Shown: one piece after another, positions 1 to 8,501 of the stretch
Layout: each line of letters begins with the position of its first letter
Numbering within the stretch: the stretch's first letter is position 1
NCBI GenBank assembly: GCA_019638285.1
Contig: JAHBUB010000029.1
Location: 1-48,509, forward strand
Reading direction: 5' to 3'
From: Cyclobacteriaceae bacterium
Lineage (GTDB): Bacteria; Bacteroidota; Bacteroidia; Cytophagales; Cyclobacteriaceae
DNA length: 48,509 bases
Notes under the pieces: model-generated
What the model was told of the DNA's origin: nothing
Seen by the model: only the letters and a program-made list of their open reading frames with translations
The model's database searches: none
Translations under genes and position numbers: made by a program

Positions 1-441
1 TTGGCGGCTAATCCCCATTTACTTCACTTGCTTAAAGAAAACTGCATACTCACTCCTCACCCGGGAGAGCTTCACCGATTAATAGGTGATTGGGACGATG
101 ATTTTCATCGTCTGGAAAAAGCCAAAGTTTTTGCAGCACAAACAAAATGTATTTTAGTAATAAAAGGAGCTAACACTTCTGTGGTTGCTCCTGATGGAAG
201 AGTATTTTTTAATAGCTCAGGCAACCCTGGTATGGCCACTGCGGGAAGCGGAGACGTACTTACAGGTATTATTACATCATTAAGAGCACAGTACCTTAAT
301 GCATTGGACGCAGCCATATTGGGGGTTTTTATTCACGGGTATGCAGGCGATTTGGCTGCATGGGAAACAGGACAAATATCTCTTACAGCTTCAGACATTG
401 TTAATTCACTATCAGCGGCTTTTAAGCAGCTTTCGCGGTAA
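1..441 (+). CDS. nnrD: ADP-dependent NAD(P)H-hydrate dehydratase, C-terminal part (5' truncated)
   Basis: This is the YjeF C-terminal (ribokinase-fold) domain, which dehydrates damaged NAD(P)H hydrate back to NAD(P)H using ADP or ATP. The stretch TPHPGE near residues 18-23 and the glycine-rich GMATAGSGDVLTGI near 77-90, with the catalytic Asp in GSGD, are family hallmarks. The frame is open from base 1. The TTG there is probably an internal leucine codon rather than a start, because full-length nnrD, or the nnrE-nnrD fusion common in bacteria, is much longer. The N-terminal epimerase half, if present, lies outside the window. Confidence 0.9.
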   Translation: MAANPHLLHLLKENCILTPHPGELHRLIGDWDDDFHRLEKAKVFAAQTKCILVIKGANTSVVAPDGRVFFNSSGNPGMATAGSGDVLTGIITSLRAQYLNALDAAILGVFIHGYAGDLAAWETGQISLTASDIVNSLSAAFKQLSR

Positions 442-554
442 TTTTTAGATCAGTTTTAAACCTTTGGCGTAGAATTTGTGTCAAATAGGTATAAAAAGCT
501 GAAACTTTACGATTTAGAGCAAACCCTTGGGATAGTATTACGTAAATAACATAA

Positions 555-914
555 GTGAAATTGTTTAGAACCATATTTATTTTTAATCTTCTCTTGAGCT
601 ATTCCTTTATTGGATTTAGCCAAAGTGAGGGATCGTCTATTTACCAAGAGATAGGCCTTACAGAAAGAGTGGTTCAAATGTACCCAAACCCTGCTTCAGA
701 TTATCTTACTGTTAAACTTCCAACTCCCAATGCAAGTTCAGTTCAATTGGCAATGCATAGTGTCATTGGCAACACCTTGAATATTGAAAAGGAACAAATT
801 GATGAATACGAAGTAAGGATTAGAGTAAAGGATCTTCCATCAGGTTATTACTTCTTATCCGTAAAGGAAGAACACTCCGGTTTGAAAGCGACTTATAAAT
901 TCCTCAAGCGATAG
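555..914 (+). CDS. Tiny secreted protein made almost entirely of a T9SS type A sorting domain
   Basis: The start is a GTG. Residues 1-22 form a signal peptide ending FSQ. Only about 19 residues separate it from MYPNPASDYLTVKLP (42-56), the usual opening of the type A C-terminal sorting domain read by type IX secretion. The domain runs to the end with the expected DLPSGYYFLSV and a basic KFLKR tail. Normal cargo carries a large passenger before this domain; here there is none. It may be a genuine mini-cargo, a remnant of a larger gene, or a protein whose function is the domain itself. The reading frame is clean, with no nearby frameshift seen. Confidence 0.75.
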   Translation: MKLFRTIFIFNLLLSYSFIGFSQSEGSSIYQEIGLTERVVQMYPNPASDYLTVKLPTPNASSVQLAMHSVIGNTLNIEKEQIDEYEVRIRVKDLPSGYYFLSVKEEHSGLKATYKFLKR

Positions 915-1006
915 CTCGCTGAATTGTATCAGTAGACCACCCCTCACAATTATATTTTTTCTCCTGACCGAATCTGCTATTTTAGGCGTTCTAAAAAATA
1001 ACGACT

Positions 1007-1855
1007 ATGGCAGCACTCAAGATTCTTATTCTCACTGACTTTTCTGAATTGTCTAAAGTGGCAATCAACTATGGCCTTAGAATGGCGGGAAAACTTGAAG
1101 CAGAGTATACAATTTTGAATGTGGTTCGTCTGGATGGTGTTCCAAAATCTCACCTGAAACTGAAACAGATAGAGCGTTCGTTGTTTGCTATTGCAGAAGA
1201 GGAGGGCGAAAAATTAATTGAAGAGAGTATCAAACAAACCAAATCAAAAGCAAACGTTAGCTTCAAAGCCATAAAGGCGCACAACGTAGCAGACACCGTT
1301 AGCAGGTATGCTAAAGCCAATAAAATTAATCTGATTATTATGGGAAGCCGTGGCGCAAGCAGGCTTAAAAAGGCAGTGTTGGGAGGAACGTCAGTTTCTG
1401 TAATTGATGTGTGCAGCGAGCCAGTGCTGGCAATTCCTGAGAAAGCTGAATTCACCAATTTTAAGAATGTAGTATACGCCTCTGATTTGAAAGATGTGCA
1501 AAAGGAGTTGGATGCGATCATCCCCTTTGCCAGAATATTTGGATCTACTGTTCATATGGTACATGTGGTGGAAGCAATCGATAAAAGCGTTGATGCAAAG
1601 CGAGAAGAGGTGAAAGTAATGGTACAAAAGGCAGACTATGCGAAGATTAGTTTGGAGATTGTGATTGATGATGATGTGCCTGCAGCAATTGATAAATATA
1701 TTAAAGATAAGAAGGGTGATTTGTTAACCACTTTTACCCATGAGCTAAATCTCTTTGAGAAGATTTTTGCTAGAAGTGTAACCCGAAAATTGGCTTATCA
1801 GGGAATTATCCCACTCCTTGCGTTTACACGTCAGCCTGTGAAGCTCACTAAATAG
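1007..1855 (+). CDS. Universal stress protein, two tandem Usp domains
   Basis: 282 residues forming two UspA folds (about 1-145 and 150-275), a length typical of tandem cytoplasmic stress proteins. The first domain opens with KILILTDFSELS and carries the ATP-binding signature G113-x2-G116-x9-G126-G-T-S. The second lacks this signature: the equivalent region reads THELNLFEKIF. Only the first half is therefore expected to bind nucleotide. Its 3' end overlaps the convergent membrane gene by 8 bp. Exact stress role cannot be read from sequence. Confidence 0.9.
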   Translation: MAALKILILTDFSELSKVAINYGLRMAGKLEAEYTILNVVRLDGVPKSHLKLKQIERSLFAIAEEEGEKLIEESIKQTKSKANVSFKAIKAHNVADTVSRYAKANKINLIIMGSRGASRLKKAVLGGTSVSVIDVCSEPVLAIPEKAEFTNFKNVVYASDLKDVQKELDAIIPFARIFGSTVHMVHVVEAIDKSVDAKREEVKVMVQKADYAKISLEIVIDDDVPAAIDKYIKDKKGDLLTTFTHELNLFEKIFARSVTRKLAYQGIIPLLAFTRQPVKLTK

Positions 1856-2396
1856 CTACTGGTTTTTTTCGAATTACAAATCGATATAAAATAAGGCCCA
1901 GAACTATTATTGCGCATATTTCAACAAACACTTTTTCTGCATCTATCCAGTCAATAGGCCTATCCTTCAAAAGTGGATCTGTAATGATGCTGTGTAAAAA
2001 CAATGGAATTGCTGCAAAATAGGAAGTAAAATGAATGGTTCTCCATGTGGAATATTTTATTTTATTCTTGTAGTAGGATGTGGCAACTACTATAAAGATG
2101 AGGTACAACGAAATTGCACCAAAAGTATTTGCAAGGGGTTGATGCACCGTCCATGATGGTAAAAGCAAATCGCCCCATGTAAATTCCGATTTTGGATCAA
2201 GAGGTATTAATAGAACATGAAGCAGGATGGCAATAGCAGCCGTATATCCAGTGAATTTATGCAGCCCTAAAAAGGTAATTCCCTTTGGTAATTTGACTTT
2301 TGTTTTTGTCCAAATAAAAAGGCCCACCAGAAAATTTGCCGTTAAGCTTCCCAGTGCAATAAGACCGATAACCCCAGATATCTCAATTGTTTCCAT
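1848..2396 (-). CDS. Ferric-reductase-like / cytochrome b-type integral membrane protein
   Basis: 182 residues with about five hydrophobic helices. Histidines sit inside or at the ends of helices: LHKFTG near 46, LLHVLL near 60, IHFTSY near 121 and FLHSII near 134. The spaced pairs match haem ligation in the ferric reductase-like transmembrane fold (relatives include MsrQ and the membrane part of FRE/NOX). There is no FAD or NAD domain, so it would need a partner for electron input. No msrP-like gene is adjacent. Haem binding is inferred from the His spacing. Confidence 0.65.
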   Translation of the reverse strand: METIEISGVIGLIALGSLTANFLVGLFIWTKTKVKLPKGITFLGLHKFTGYTAAIAILLHVLLIPLDPKSEFTWGDLLLPSWTVHQPLANTFGAISLYLIFIVVATSYYKNKIKYSTWRTIHFTSYFAAIPLFLHSIITDPLLKDRPIDWIDAEKVFVEICAIIVLGLILYRFVIRKKPVAI

Positions 2397-2497
2397 CTTT
2401 AATAACTAAAATCGGAATGTAATACTCCACTGGCCTTTATAAAATAAATTTTGACAACTGGGAAATATTGGTGGAGTGCGGAACGATCCGGTTTATT

Positions 2498-3931
2498 TTA
2501 ATATTCTGCGTTACCTGGAAACCTTGGGAATGGAATGACATCCCGTATGTTGGTCATGCCTGTAACAAACAAGATAAGTCGCTCAAAACCCAATCCAAAT
2601 CCACTATGAGGAGCGGATCCAAACTTCCTTAGCTCAATGTACCAGCTAAGCTCCTCTTCAGGTAATCCCATTTCCTGGATTCGGGTGAGTAGCTTGTCAT
2701 ACCGCTCTTCTCTTTGAGAGCCGCCAATAATTTCTCCTATCCCTGGAAACAATACATCCATGGCTCCAACCGTTTTCCCATCTTCATTTTGTCGCATATA
2801 AAATGCCTTGATCTCTTTAGGGTAGTTATACAAAATAACGGGTTTCTTAAAATGGTTTTCAACCAGGTATCGCTCATGCTCTGATTGTAGGTCAACGCCC
2901 CATTTATCAATAAGATAATGAAATTTCTTTTTCTTATTGGGGGCTGAGTGCTGTAGGATGTCGATGGCCTCTGTATAGGTAAGCCGTTGGAAATCATTTT
3001 CGACAATAAATTTTATTCGATCAATCAGCCCGAGTTCGCTTCGTTGTGCTTGCGGTTTACTTAGCTCCTCATCGCTGGCTCTTTTGTCCAGAAAGGCAAG
3101 GTCTTCAGCACAATGAGTCAGGGCATACTTCATCAGGTATTGAAGCATTTCTTGTGCTAAATCCATATTGTCATTAATATCATAAAAGGCCATTTCTGGC
3201 TCAATCATCCAAAACTCTGCCAGGTGACGGGTAGTGTTGGAATTTTCTGCTCGAAAAGTGGGACCAAAAGTGTAAATATCTCCGAGGGCAAGTGCATAGG
3301 TTTCACCTTCCAGCTGTCCCGAAACAGTGAGATTGGTTTCCTTTTCAAAGAAATCCTGACTGTAATCTACTTTTCCACCCTTATCGCGAGGAGGATTGTC
3401 GGCATCCAAGGTGGTTACTCTAAACATAGCCCCAGCCCCCTCGGCATCGGATCCTGTGATGATGGGTGTGTGCACGTAAACAAATCCTTTCTCATTAAAG
3501 AACTGATGAACTGCAAAAGCCATGGCATGGCGTACACGCATCACAGCACCAAACGTGTTTGTCCTCGGCCTTAGATGGGCAATCTCCCGTAGAAATTCAA
3601 AGGAGTGTTTTTTAGGTTGAAGAGGATATTTTTCAGGATCGCTGTCACCCAGAATTTCTAGCTTATCTACTTTCACCTCCACTTTTTGTCCTTTGGCAGG
3701 TGATGCCACCAGCTTACCTGTGATAGAAATACAGGCGCCAGTGGTAACTCTCTTTATAAGGCCATCGTCAAACTGATCCAGTTCTACTACAGCCTGTATA
3801 TTTTGTATGGTGGAGCCATCGTTAATTGAAATGAACTGATTGTTTCTAAAAGTACGTACCCATCCCATTAATACTATCGATTGCTCCTCGGGAGCTGCTA
3901 CTAAAAGATTTTTAATCTTGGTGCGTTTCAT
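2498..3931 (-). CDS. asnS: Asparagine--tRNA ligase
   Basis: Charges tRNA-Asn with asparagine. 477 residues, the usual length. An N-terminal OB fold (about 18-105, with [11 protein letters not shown]) binds the anticodon. The class II catalytic core carries motif 2 ([18 protein letters not shown], about 223-240) and motif 3 near the C-terminus ([12 protein letters not shown]), followed by [10 protein letters not shown]. Features such as [11 protein letters not shown] favour AsnRS over AspRS. It is divergent from rpoN, with a 269-bp gap between them. Start is the ATG with sequence [10 protein letters not shown]. Confidence 0.97.
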   Translation of the reverse strand: MKRTKIKNLLVAAPEEQSIVLMGWVRTFRNNQFISINDGSTIQNIQAVVELDQFDDGLIKRVTTGACISITGKLVASPAKGQKVEVKVDKLEILGDSDPEKYPLQPKKHSFEFLREIAHLRPRTNTFGAVMRVRHAMAFAVHQFFNEKGFVYVHTPIITGSDAEGAGAMFRVTTLDADNPPRDKGGKVDYSQDFFEKETNLTVSGQLEGETYALALGDIYTFGPTFRAENSNTTRHLAEFWMIEPEMAFYDINDNMDLAQEMLQYLMKYALTHCAEDLAFLDKRASDEELSKPQAQRSELGLIDRIKFIVENDFQRLTYTEAIDILQHSAPNKKKKFHYLIDKWGVDLQSEHERYLVENHFKKPVILYNYPKEIKAFYMRQNEDGKTVGAMDVLFPGIGEIIGGSQREERYDKLLTRIQEMGLPEEELSWYIELRKFGSAPHSGFGLGFERLILFVTGMTNIRDVIPFPRFPGNAEY

Positions 3932-4154
3932 TTCGTTTGTTGACTGAAATAGTCAGTGTTTAATGACTTAATATAAGAATATCAGCAAATGGCTGACCCC
4001 ACATTACTGTTGGGCAGGCAAAAAACGTGAATTTGTAATTTTTATCAAAGCATTGAAGCAAAACAACAGCGCTTTGCCCTTAATATTAAGTGAATTCTTC
4101 TGTCAATTGCAGGCATAGAGATGTATAGGCACTGGGACTGAAAAATAACTGCTT

Positions 4155-4183
4155 TTGACAGACGGGGTGAATTGGTAACTTTA
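4155..4183 (+). promoter_or_regulatory. Predicted rpoN promoter, Bacteroidota sigma-A type
   Basis: TTG (4155-4157), 18-bp spacer, then TAACTTTA (4176-4183), close to the TAnnTTTG consensus. The element ends 17 bp before the rpoN ATG, so a short leader is expected. Pattern match only. Confidence 0.5.
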
Positions 4184-4200
4184 CGCCATAAAACGAGTAC

Positions 4201-5649
4201 ATGCAAAAATTAAGCCTTACGCAGTCATTACAACAAAAACTGTCTCCTCAACAGATTCAGTTTATAAAACTGTTGCAGGTGCCTACGGCAGAGCTTGAAA
4301 ACAGAATTGAAGAAGAATTGGAACTCAATCCTGTGTTGGAGCAAGGAGAACCCGAAGAGCAGGAGGATGAATTTAAGGAGGAGGTAGAAGAGGAGGAGGT
4401 GGCCGATAAGGAAGAGGAGATTGACATAAAGGATTATTTGCAGGACGATGATTACAGTGGGTATAAAACGCATAATGATGTAGATGATGAAGACGACAAG
4501 GAAATGCCCATGCCCACCTCATCGACTCTTCAGGAGACCTTAATTACCCAACTGGGTTTTCTCGGTCTGAATGATCATCAGTTGGCAATTGGAAAACAAT
4601 TGATTGGAAGTATAGAGGGCGATGGTTACATCAGGAGAGATCTTGAAGCCATAGTAAATGACCTTGCTTTTTCTCAGGGCTTAGAAACTTCATTAGAAGA
4701 GGCAGAAGAAATTCTGAAAAAAATTCAGGCCTTTGATCCTGCTGGTATTGCTGCACGCAATTTACAAGAGTGCCTATTGATTCAGTTGGAGCGAATGGAT
4801 GATGGGCAGGATGTAGATGTGATTGTGGCTAAGCGAATTCTTATAGAATGTTATGAGGAATTCACAAAGAAACATTATCAAAAAATACTTAAGAAGCTTG
4901 ATCTTGATGATGAAGAATATATCAAGGATGCGATCGAATTGATTGTGAGGCTAAATCCGAAGCCTGGAGGAGAAGGCAGTTCTGGAATGGTTAAAAATCA
5001 ATATGTAATTCCTGATTTTATCCTAACAAACAATAACGGAAAATTAGATTTGGCATTGAATTCCAGAAACGCACCAGAGCTGCGCATCAGTAGATCGTAC
5101 AATGAGATGTTTAAGGCGTATGACAAAAGCGATAAGAAGGACAAGAAGCTAAAGGAAGCTGTATCGTTTGTAAAGCAAAAGTTAGATGCTGCTAAATGGT
5201 TTATTGATGCCATCCGGCAACGTCAACTTACACTTTTGAGAACGATGCGGGCGATTGTCGATTTTCAATATGATTACTTTCAGGAAGGAGATGAGACGAA
5301 ACTGAAGCCGATGATCCTAAAGGATATTGCTCAGATTATTAATATGGACATATCTACGGTAAGTCGTGTAGCCAGTAGCAAAACGATACAAACAGACTTT
5401 GGGGTTTATCCGTTAAAATATTTTTTTAGTGAAGGGATTGCAACAGACACCGGAGAGGAGGTAAGCTCCCGCGAAGTAAAACAGATTATAAAAAATCTGA
5501 TCGAAGAGGAAGACAAAAGCAAACCGTTTTCTGATGATAAGTTGGAAGACTTGCTGAAGGCAAAAGGGTATAATATCGCAAGGCGAACGGTGGCAAAGTA
5601 TCGGGAGCAGTTAAACATCCCGGTAGCCCGTTTACGTAAAGAATTGTAA
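4201..5649 (+). CDS. rpoN: RNA polymerase sigma-54 factor
   Basis: 482 residues. Region I (1-50) is glutamine-rich (QSLQQKLSPQQIQFIKLLQ) and receives enhancer-binding ATPases. A very acidic region II (about 46-100) follows. The core-binding part (about 110-300) and a helix-turn-helix (DIAQIINMDISTVSRV) come next. The RpoN box ARRTVAKYRE lies at 460-469, contacting the -24 element. All parts are present, so it should be functional. No sigma-54 activator (AAA+) is encoded in this window, so its partners are elsewhere. A PAP2-like gene follows 2 bp after the stop, suggesting one transcript. Confidence 0.97.
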   Translation: MQKLSLTQSLQQKLSPQQIQFIKLLQVPTAELENRIEEELELNPVLEQGEPEEQEDEFKEEVEEEEVADKEEEIDIKDYLQDDDYSGYKTHNDVDDEDDKEMPMPTSSTLQETLITQLGFLGLNDHQLAIGKQLIGSIEGDGYIRRDLEAIVNDLAFSQGLETSLEEAEEILKKIQAFDPAGIAARNLQECLLIQLERMDDGQDVDVIVAKRILIECYEEFTKKHYQKILKKLDLDDEEYIKDAIELIVRLNPKPGGEGSSGMVKNQYVIPDFILTNNNGKLDLALNSRNAPELRISRSYNEMFKAYDKSDKKDKKLKEAVSFVKQKLDAAKWFIDAIRQRQLTLLRTMRAIVDFQYDYFQEGDETKLKPMILKDIAQIINMDISTVSRVASSKTIQTDFGVYPLKYFFSEGIATDTGEEVSSREVKQIIKNLIEEEDKSKPFSDDKLEDLLKAKGYNIARRTVAKYREQLNIPVARLRKEL

Positions 5650-5651
5650 GC

Positions 5652-6260
5652 GTGAAGGGGGTAGCCAAGGTTATTTCTGTGGTATTTCATCCTTTGTTGG
5701 TGACGACCTATCTGTTTTTGCTTTTAACTTATTTTCTTCCGGTAATATTGCAACCCGCACGGCCTTCACTCTGGATTATCCTTCTTATTTTTATAACCAC
5801 CTTTGCGCTTCCTGCTGTCAATTTTCTGTTGTTAAGATTAACAGGTTCAATAAATGATCTTAACATGCCGCATCAACACCAACGGATGTTGCCCTTTATT
5901 TTCATTTCAGCCATATATGTGTTTGTTACGGTTATGTTCTATTGGAAGTTCCCAATACCTAATTTGTTACGTTTGATGATGATTGTAAGTGCGATGGTGG
6001 TATTTGCTACTGTGGTCACATTTTTTTACAAGCTGAGTGTGCACAGTCTTGCATTGTGGGGGGTAGTCGGCATGATGTTGCCTATGAATAAGGTTTCTGA
6101 TGCGGGTAGTTTACTCATCCCAACGGCCATCGTCATTGTGATTGCGGGCATAGTTATGTCTTCACGGCTGGCGCTCAATGCACATACGCCAAAAGAGGTT
6201 TTCATTGGGAGCTTTTCGGGTTTTATCATTGGTTTTTTTGGAACGATAATTCTATTCTGA
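5652..6260 (+). CDS. PAP2-superfamily-like integral membrane protein
   Basis: 202 residues, about six transmembrane helices. Two fragments recall the PAP2 lipid phosphatase active site: KLSVHS (127-132, compare motif C2 SGH) and SRLALNAHTPKEV (171-183, compare C3 SRxxxxxHxxxD/E). The first Lys/Arg motif is unclear (QRMLP near 77-81), so activity on undecaprenyl or lipid phosphates is uncertain. The start is GTG, two bases after the rpoN stop, with no clear ribosome site. Translational coupling to rpoN is likely. Confidence 0.6.
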   Translation: MKGVAKVISVVFHPLLVTTYLFLLLTYFLPVILQPARPSLWIILLIFITTFALPAVNFLLLRLTGSINDLNMPHQHQRMLPFIFISAIYVFVTVMFYWKFPIPNLLRLMMIVSAMVVFATVVTFFYKLSVHSLALWGVVGMMLPMNKVSDAGSLLIPTAIVIVIAGIVMSSRLALNAHTPKEVFIGSFSGFIIGFFGTIILF

Positions 6261-6278
6261 CATTATAATATTAAGCTT

Positions 6279-7061
6279 ATGGATTTCAAGTGTATCAGAT
6301 ATGAGGTAAATCAGGGTGTGGCTACGATAACGCTAAATCGTCCTGATGTATACAATGCTTTAAATGATGCCATTACTTACGAACTTCAGGATGCATTTAG
6401 ATTGGTGGCCAGGGATAAAGAAGTTAGGGTAGTTGTACTTACGGGAGAAGGAAAAGCTTTTTGTGCAGGCCAGGATTTGAAAGCCGTATCCGGAGCAGAG
6501 AAGCGATCATTTCAGGATTCGCTACACCAAAGATATAATCCGTTGATTACGGCTATGCAAACATTACCCAAGCCCATTATTTGTAAATTAAATGGCGTGG
6601 CAGCGGGAGCGGGATGTTCTATTGCCTTGGCCTGTGATATGATTGTGGCATCAGAAGAAGCAACACTCATTGAGGTTTTTATTAATATAGGATTGGTGCC
6701 AGACTCTGGATCATCTTATTTTCTCCCTCGGGTATTGGGTAGAGCCAAAGCATTTGAATTGTGTGCCATGGGAAGTCGTGTTAAAGGTAAGGAAGCCGAG
6801 AGACTGGGACTTGTAAATAAAACAGTGCCGGCAGACCAATTGGATAATGCGGTTGCTGAATACACTGCTTATTTTGCCAAGGCACCCACCAAGGCGATAG
6901 GTTTGATAAAGAAAATGCTGAACAAATCTACTCAATCTTCACTGGAGGAAATGCTCGACTATGAAGCCTATTGTCAGGAGATAGCAGGGAATACAAATGA
7001 CTACAAAGAAGGTGTTGCTGCCTTTCTGGAGAAGAGAACGCCTAATTTCTCAGGGAACTAG
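6279..7061 (+). CDS. Enoyl-CoA hydratase/isomerase, PaaG-like
   Basis: 260-residue crotonase-fold enzyme. Oxyanion-hole segments are visible in FCAGQDLK (61-68) and NGVAAGAGCS (105-114). LVPDSGSSYFLPR (139-151) places an Asp at 142 where PaaG has its catalytic acid, and the Glu pair of true hydratases is not evident. This favours an isomerase, such as 1,2-epoxyphenylacetyl-CoA isomerase or a delta3,delta2-enoyl-CoA isomerase. No other paa genes lie nearby, so phenylacetate degradation is only a possibility. It overlaps the convergent barrel gene by 4 bp. Confidence 0.85.
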   Translation: MDFKCIRYEVNQGVATITLNRPDVYNALNDAITYELQDAFRLVARDKEVRVVVLTGEGKAFCAGQDLKAVSGAEKRSFQDSLHQRYNPLITAMQTLPKPIICKLNGVAAGAGCSIALACDMIVASEEATLIEVFINIGLVPDSGSSYFLPRVLGRAKAFELCAMGSRVKGKEAERLGLVNKTVPADQLDNAVAEYTAYFAKAPTKAIGLIKKMLNKSTQSSLEEMLDYEAYCQEIAGNTNDYKEGVAAFLEKRTPNFSGN

Positions 7062-7771
7062 AATCCGTTAATTGAAATACCTGTGGTAAAGGTATTCATG
7101 TTGGTTTTTTCAGGGCCTTTGTCTGTCTTGAAAAGTTGAGAGGCATTGTACTGAAAGAATAAGCTAAAGCCACCGATACCTAGTCTTGTGTAAAGACCAT
7201 ACCGGATATCGTTAAGGCCATGGTTTTGCTTGTCTTTAATGGTTTTGGTCTCTCCATCTTCTTTGTATTTTATTTTAGTAAAGGCATCCAGCAATACGCC
7301 ACCACGAACCCCAACAGCGACATTAAAACTTCTTGAAATATCGGTTGGGTTTGAATCAAACCTTATTTCCACAGGAACATCAAAATAGTTGGCAACGATC
7401 ATTGACTTTTTTGTGCCGGGGTACAATGTTGCTGCGTTCACAAGGGCATAGGTCCCATCAGTTCCCGGAGTAGGGTTGAGGGTGAAGTTATTAGTGAGTT
7501 TGTACCGGTCCATCCCAAATCCAGCTCCAGGTACTACACTAAATTTGGTTTCCCATAACCTGATGGGATATTGGTAGTAAATGTTTAAGGTTCTGGAGCC
7601 CCAAAATCCGGTTTCGAAATTGGAGGGAGCACTTAGTCCATTATTTACACCTATATCTACCAAAAAAGATCCGGGGATATTGATCCTGTTTACTTTCTTT
7701 GATGTCTCCTGAGAAAATGCGGAAAATGAAATTCCAGCAAGTAAGATGAACATTGCAACGCTCCGAATCAT
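7058..7771 (-). CDS. Outer-membrane beta-barrel protein, unknown function
   Basis: 237 residues with signal peptide MIRSVAMFILLAGISFSAFSQ cut at FSQ-E. The rest alternates aromatic and polar residues in short strands with glycine turns, and ends FTTGISINGF, a barrel-like terminal strand with a final Phe. It resembles small eight-stranded porin-like barrels of Bacteroidota (PorT / OmpW-type annotations). No motif sets the function. It ends convergently against the isomerase gene. Confidence 0.7.
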   Translation of the reverse strand: MIRSVAMFILLAGISFSAFSQETSKKVNRINIPGSFLVDIGVNNGLSAPSNFETGFWGSRTLNIYYQYPIRLWETKFSVVPGAGFGMDRYKLTNNFTLNPTPGTDGTYALVNAATLYPGTKKSMIVANYFDVPVEIRFDSNPTDISRSFNVAVGVRGGVLLDAFTKIKYKEDGETKTIKDKQNHGLNDIRYGLYTRLGIGGFSLFFQYNASQLFKTDKGPEKTNMNTFTTGISINGF

Positions 7772-7909
7772 AGTCCAGTTAATTTTTAAAGCCTCAAAAA
7801 TAGGTTATTTGCCGACAGGTGCCAAAAGCATTCTTGGCCGAAAGATTTTATTCCTTTGGATTTGCAATCCCAATTAAATGCCTTGAATAGGTAATCTAAG
7901 GTAATTATA

Positions 7910-7975
7910 GGGCTGTGGCTTAATTGAATAAAGCATCTGGCTACGAATCACCTGTCTGCCGCAGGCAAGGAAGAC
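7910..7975 (+). pseudogene. tRNA-Arg(ACG) relic interrupted by a palindrome
   Basis: Bases 7910-7950 match the 5' two-thirds of the intact tRNA-Arg (8139-8180) with one deletion and four substitutions, including the ACG anticodon loop. After a 19-bp foreign palindrome, GAAGAC (7970-7975) resumes exactly where the real tRNA continues. The T-arm and 3' acceptor strand are then missing. It cannot fold into a tRNA. Same orientation as the intact copy, offset by 229-230 bp. Confidence 0.8.
7951..7969. repeat. 19-bp imperfect palindrome inserted in the tRNA relic
   Basis: CCTGTCTGCCGCAGGCAAG: nine-base arms around a single central C, with one mismatch and one G-T pair. It separates TCA from GAAGAC, which are contiguous in the intact tRNA, so it looks like a precise insertion. 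I found no second full copy in this window; it resembles short CCTGCC/GGCAGG palindromes often scattered in such genomes. Confidence 0.65.
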
Positions 7976-8067
7976 GCTCCAATAAAATGCCAGGGTGATA
8001 TAGGTATTTAAAACGCGGTTTCATCAACTGAATTTCATCTATTGGGGATTTGGTTTACAATTACCTT

Positions 8068-8097
8068 TTGCAAGGAAGAAATATTCCGCTATTTTTG
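8068..8097 (+). promoter_or_regulatory. Promoter of tRNA-Arg, Bacteroidota consensus
   Basis: TTG at 8068-8070, exactly 19 bp, then TATTTTTG at 8090-8097: a full match to the -33/-7 consensus. Transcription would start near 8102, giving a leader of about 35 nt before the tRNA at 8139. Confidence 0.7.
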
Positions 8098-8138
8098 CAG
8101 TCCTTATTTGCTCAGAATTCTAATTGAGCCGATTTAAT

Positions 8139-8212
8139 GGGCCTGTAGCTTAACTGAATAAAGCATCTGACTACGGATCAGAAGACTCGGGGTTTGAATC
8201 CCTGCAGGCTCA
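8139..8212 (+). tRNA. tRNA-Arg (anticodon ACG)
   Basis: Full cloverleaf by hand folding. The acceptor strands are GGGCCTG and CAGGCTC with discriminator A; there is one G-T pair. The D-arm is GCTT..AAGC. The anticodon arm is TCTGA-CTACGGA-TCAGA with ACG at positions 34-36. The variable loop is AGACT. The T-arm is CGGGG-TTTGAAT-CCCTG. CCA is not encoded. A34 would be deaminated to inosine and read CGU/CGC/CGA codons. Confidence 0.96.
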
Positions 8213-8501
8213 CTTATTTACCTCTCTCTTTCATTTGGTGAAGCCCCATTACATATTAGCGGAAATGATGATCGTTTCTATAGGCGACTATGTGAATAGC
8301 CAAAAAAGGATTACTTATCTCATAATAATGGAAAAGTGAATTCTACAAAGGGTTTAAACTCTGGAAAATTGTTTACCCTGAACACTACCCTTCTTTATTA
8401 GGGATAATCTAATATTGATGTTTCCATAGATATAACCTGCAGGGTAGCAGGCCTACAGATATGGTCATTAAGGATTCCAATAATTTTTTTTATTTGGCCA
8501 C

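Larger units (their letters stand above)
7772..8501. other. 730-bp gene-poor region around tRNA-Arg
   Basis: No credible protein gene. It holds a decayed tRNA copy (7910-7975), a palindrome inside it (7951-7969), a strong promoter (8068-8097) and the intact tRNA-Arg (8139-8212). Between the tRNA and the DUF5690 stop I see only one small inverted repeat, CCTGC-6-GCAGG at 8436-8451. That could end the leftward gene but lacks a clear T tract. Confidence 0.7.

Noticed and set aside
2404-2497. Terminator downstream of asnS from the ACTCCAC/GTGGAGT arms
   Set aside because: The loop between the arms is about 40 bases, too long for a typical terminator, and there is no T tract next to it.
3224-3574. 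116-codon plus-strand frame
   Set aside because: Antisense to asnS, which has all class II motifs; composition looks like a shadow.
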